Source: JBEVEP01 sp040512755
GTDB taxonomy: Bacteria > Pseudomonadota > Alphaproteobacteria > Rhizobiales > Rhizobiaceae
Direction of reading: 5' to 3'
Length of the DNA: 6,456 nt
Assembly: GCA_040512755.1 (NCBI GenBank)
Contig: JBEVEP010000078.1
Span: 1-6,456 of the forward strand
Below the pieces are notes generated by a model. The model saw only the letters and a list, made by a program, of their open reading frames with translations. It did not search any database and had not been told where the DNA came from. Within the stretch, counting starts at the first letter, position 1; each line of letters begins with the position of its first letter. Shown in pieces: positions 5,309 through 6,456 of this stretch. The position numbers and the translations under genes are program-made.

Positions 5309-5634
5309 CGTTGAGGGGCAGGTTCAGGGGCGGGAACGCTACCGGTCTGGATCGACGGGTCAGGTTCTGCGAATTGGCCACCGAGAATCTCATAGGCGAT
5401 GCGTGCGCTCTCTCCGGCTCTCGCCTTGATGGTGTGGAAGGCCGCACTGCCGACTTCACAGACGCCAGGCTTGCGCTCGCAGATCGCGGTAAGGTCGCCC
5501 ACCGCCTCGCGCATTGCAAAGAAAGCCTGGAAGGGGCTGACGTCCTGGCGCCCTTCGTCCGTAGAGCCGCCGCCTAACGGCAATATCAGCAGAACCAGCG
5601 AAAACCAGAATATGGTCCGGATCAGGAAGCCCAT
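5305..5634 (-). CDS. DUF5330 family protein, membrane-anchored or exported
   Basis: The 109-residue product resembles the DUF5330 family, small uncharacterised proteins of Hyphomicrobiales. Residues 4-22 (LIRTIFWFSLVLLILPLGG) are one hydrophobic segment acting as an anchor or uncleaved signal, placing the rest in the periplasm. The conserved core SPFQAFFAMREAVGDL (33-48) follows, then ICERKPGVCE with Cys52 and Cys59, which may form a disulfide, and ARIAYEIL (78-85). The C-terminus is Pro/Ala-rich (FAEPDPSIQTGSVPAPEPAP), a frequent tail in such proteins. AAGG lies 6 nt before the start at 5634. The stop TAG (5307-5305) sits in the edge of the repeat element. It is co-directional with sufE, 198 bp upstream of it. 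Its function is unknown. Confidence 0.85.
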   Translation of the reverse strand: MGFLIRTIFWFSLVLLILPLGGGSTDEGRQDVSPFQAFFAMREAVGDLTAICERKPGVCEVGSAAFHTIKARAGESARIAYEILGGQFAEPDPSIQTGSVPAPEPAPQR

Positions 5635-5715
5635 GCGTCACCTTTGCCCCGACGGGCCGGGAGCCCGCATACGCGGAGTGATGGCACAGCAAGGCAAAGG
5701 AGGTCTTACCGCGCG

Positions 5716-5785
5716 GGTTCGAATTTTCATCAAACAAGGTTCAAATTTTAGAAGATTGCGTTTCTGGTTTCATTTGAATCTTGTT
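5716..5785. repeat. Three related GGTTCRAAT boxes forming a direct and an inverted repeat
   Basis: GGTTCGAATTTT (5716-5727) and GGTTCAAATTTT (5738-5749) differ at one base and start 22 bp apart. A third copy lies inverted at 5772-5785. AACAAGGTTCAAAT (5733-5746) and ATTTGAATCTTGTT (5772-5785) form a 14-bp inverted repeat with one mismatch and a 25-nt loop. The spacing suggests binding of a regulator on one face of the DNA, or a hairpin at the head of an RNA. It lies upstream of the DUF5330 gene. Confidence 0.6.
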
Positions 5786-5873
5786 CGCTCACCTCCATTA
5801 AATCTTTGTTTTCCATCTATGGCATTGTTTTTTTGATGGTTTTGCGGAAGCGGCGCTGACTGGCAGCGCTTTT
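5730..5873 (+). ncRNA. Possible small RNA ending at an intrinsic terminator
   Basis: A good intrinsic terminator at 5853-5873 on the plus strand follows no recognisable plus-strand gene, so something noncoding may end there. Upstream are the 14-bp hairpin (5733-5785), an exposed CCTCC (5792-5796) able to pair with Shine-Dalgarno sites, a T-rich stretch and a CCATC/GATGG stem (5813-5839). The 5' end is not determined. TTGAAT (5774-5779) with ATTAAA 17 nt later is only a weak promoter. The family cannot be named from sequence alone; Rhizobiales families such as EcpR1 and AbcR are the obvious comparisons. Confidence 0.35.
5853..5873 (+). terminator. Intrinsic (Rho-independent) terminator
   Basis: GCGCTG, a 5-nt loop ACTGG, CAGCGC, then TTTT form a compact GC stem followed by a T-run on the plus strand. 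The minus strand has no T-run after the stem, so termination is directed rightwards. Confidence 0.7.
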
Positions 5874-6119
5874 CATCTGCCGGGGAGTGGACCGGTCCGC
5901 GGCTAACCGCGCGTTTACTATGAGGCAAATTGCCTGCGCGGATACCGGCTGCGTGCATCAATATTTGCATTAGCCAGGCAGCATCCGGCAGCGCTTTATC
6001 CTTTCCTTAAAAGCTCAATGCGAGGTTCGGTATCGAAGACAGCGGTCCGCCGAGGCGGGCAAATGTGAGTGCATTCGTTGAGTTCTTTCGCAGCCAGATC
6101 CAGTGAATGGTTTGCAGGG
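5874..6119. other. Noncoding leader region of the sensor gene, rich in palindromes
   Basis: No gene is supported here. GGACCGGTCC (5889-5898) is a perfect palindrome. CCGCGC (5907-5912) pairs with GCGCGG (5936-5941) and encloses AGGCAA-A-TTGCCT (5923-5935). GCTTT (5993-5997) pairs with AAAGC (6010-6014). None is followed by a T-run on either strand. The promoter of the downstream sensor gene should lie here, but no clear -35/-10 pair is visible. Confidence 0.55.
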
Positions 6120-6456
6120 ATGACGGCCGGTTGCGAACGGCTCGTGCATCCGTCGGTCGTCGACGGGTCCGAGCGCGCGCGTCACCGCCGGCTGCTTGGT
6201 GTGCTTCTTGCCAGCCCGTTTTTCGCGGCTTTCGCGGTGAGCCAGGCATTCTTCGGCGTCACGAGTCCGGCGTTAACGTTGGCGGCGATTTTCACAGCCT
6301 TCGCTGTGTTCTGGTCGGCCGCACTGGTAACTGCATCCACCGGCAGGGCTAGACTGGCGGGGATCGCGGTGCTGTGCGGGTCAATCCTGCCGGCCGCCGT
6401 GCTGTTCGCCGGGGCCGGCGGTGCGGCCTCGCCATTTGCGATGATGCTTACGGCCT
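6120..6456 (+). CDS. Probable membrane sensor histidine kinase, N-terminal part only
   Basis: The frame is open from ATG 6120 to the right edge, giving 112 residues of an incomplete protein. MTAGCERLVHPSVVDGSER is followed by a basic stretch (RARHRR) and then hydrophobic segments at about 25-45, 50-72 and 79-100, with another beginning near 104. This opening resembles the membrane part of PAS-domain sensor kinases of Hyphomicrobiales, including DivL-like cell-cycle proteins; the sufE and DUF5330 neighbours fit that. No PAS or kinase domain lies within the window, so the assignment is an inference. The ribosome site before 6120 is poor (AGGG directly adjacent). GTG 6069 is an in-frame alternative start, with GAGG 13 nt upstream. 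Confidence 0.6.
   Translation, partial: MTAGCERLVHPSVVDGSERARHRRLLGVLLASPFFAAFAVSQAFFGVTSPALTLAAIFTAFAVFWSAALVTASTGRARLAGIAVLCGSILPAAVLFAGAGGAASPFAMMLTA

Noticed and set aside
5711..5727. GGTTCGAAT resembling a tRNA T-loop
   Set aside because: The flanking bases cannot form a T stem, and no acceptor, D or anticodon arms are present.
5681..5836. 51-codon plus-strand frame from ATG 5681, ending 16 nt before the terminator
   Set aside because: GGAG sits only 2 nt from the ATG, codon use is unlike the neighbouring genes, and the sequence crosses the hairpin and box repeats. A noncoding RNA explains the terminator at least as well, though a small protein cannot be excluded.

Overview
The window looks like a chromosomal stretch of an alphaproteobacterium of the order Hyphomicrobiales (rhizobia and relatives), perhaps close to Mesorhizobium. 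The reasons are the high GC content, the linked sufE and DUF5330 genes next to a membrane sensor gene, a periplasmic transglutaminase-like cysteine peptidase (BTLCP/DUF920), and mosaic palindromic repeats between genes. The genus is inferred from general knowledge; no search was run.

Layout from left to right. (1) 1-805, minus strand: the 5' part of a gene for a secreted glycine-rich repeat protein. It runs off the left edge and holds a 12-bp/60-bp array and a 27-bp array. It has a Shine-Dalgarno site and a signal peptide, while the long frames on the opposite strand are shadows. (2) 806-1198: a divergent intergenic region. (3) 1199-2437, plus: a Bcr/CflA-type MFS drug exporter. (4) 2434-2648: two related palindromic repeats in tandem, then a short derivative of another repeat, followed by an AT-rich promoter-like island. 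(5) 2791-3399, plus: an exported BTLCP with a complete Cys-His-Asp triad. (6) 3412-4449, minus: an AraC/XylS-family regulator converging on the peptidase gene, with two clear inverted repeats upstream. (7) 4678-5106, minus: sufE. (8) 5158-5308: a long palindromic repeat, the apparent full-length relative of the short one at 2599-2648. (9) 5305-5634, minus: a DUF5330 protein. (10) 5635-6119: a large noncoding region with repeated GGTTCRAAT boxes, a long hairpin, an intrinsic terminator on the plus strand and further palindromes. It may hold a small RNA. (11) 6120-6456, plus: the N-terminal membrane part of a probable sensor kinase, running off the right edge.

The genes do not form one pathway. 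sufE and the DUF5330 gene are co-directional and could be transcribed together through the repeat between them. The exporter, peptidase and AraC-type regulator look like independent single-gene units. The most notable noncoding features are the short/long repeat pair, two gene stop codons lying in repeat edges, the 11-bp inverted repeat at 4542-4574, and the possible small RNA ending at 5873. No phage, insertion sequence, CRISPR array, tRNA or rRNA is visible.
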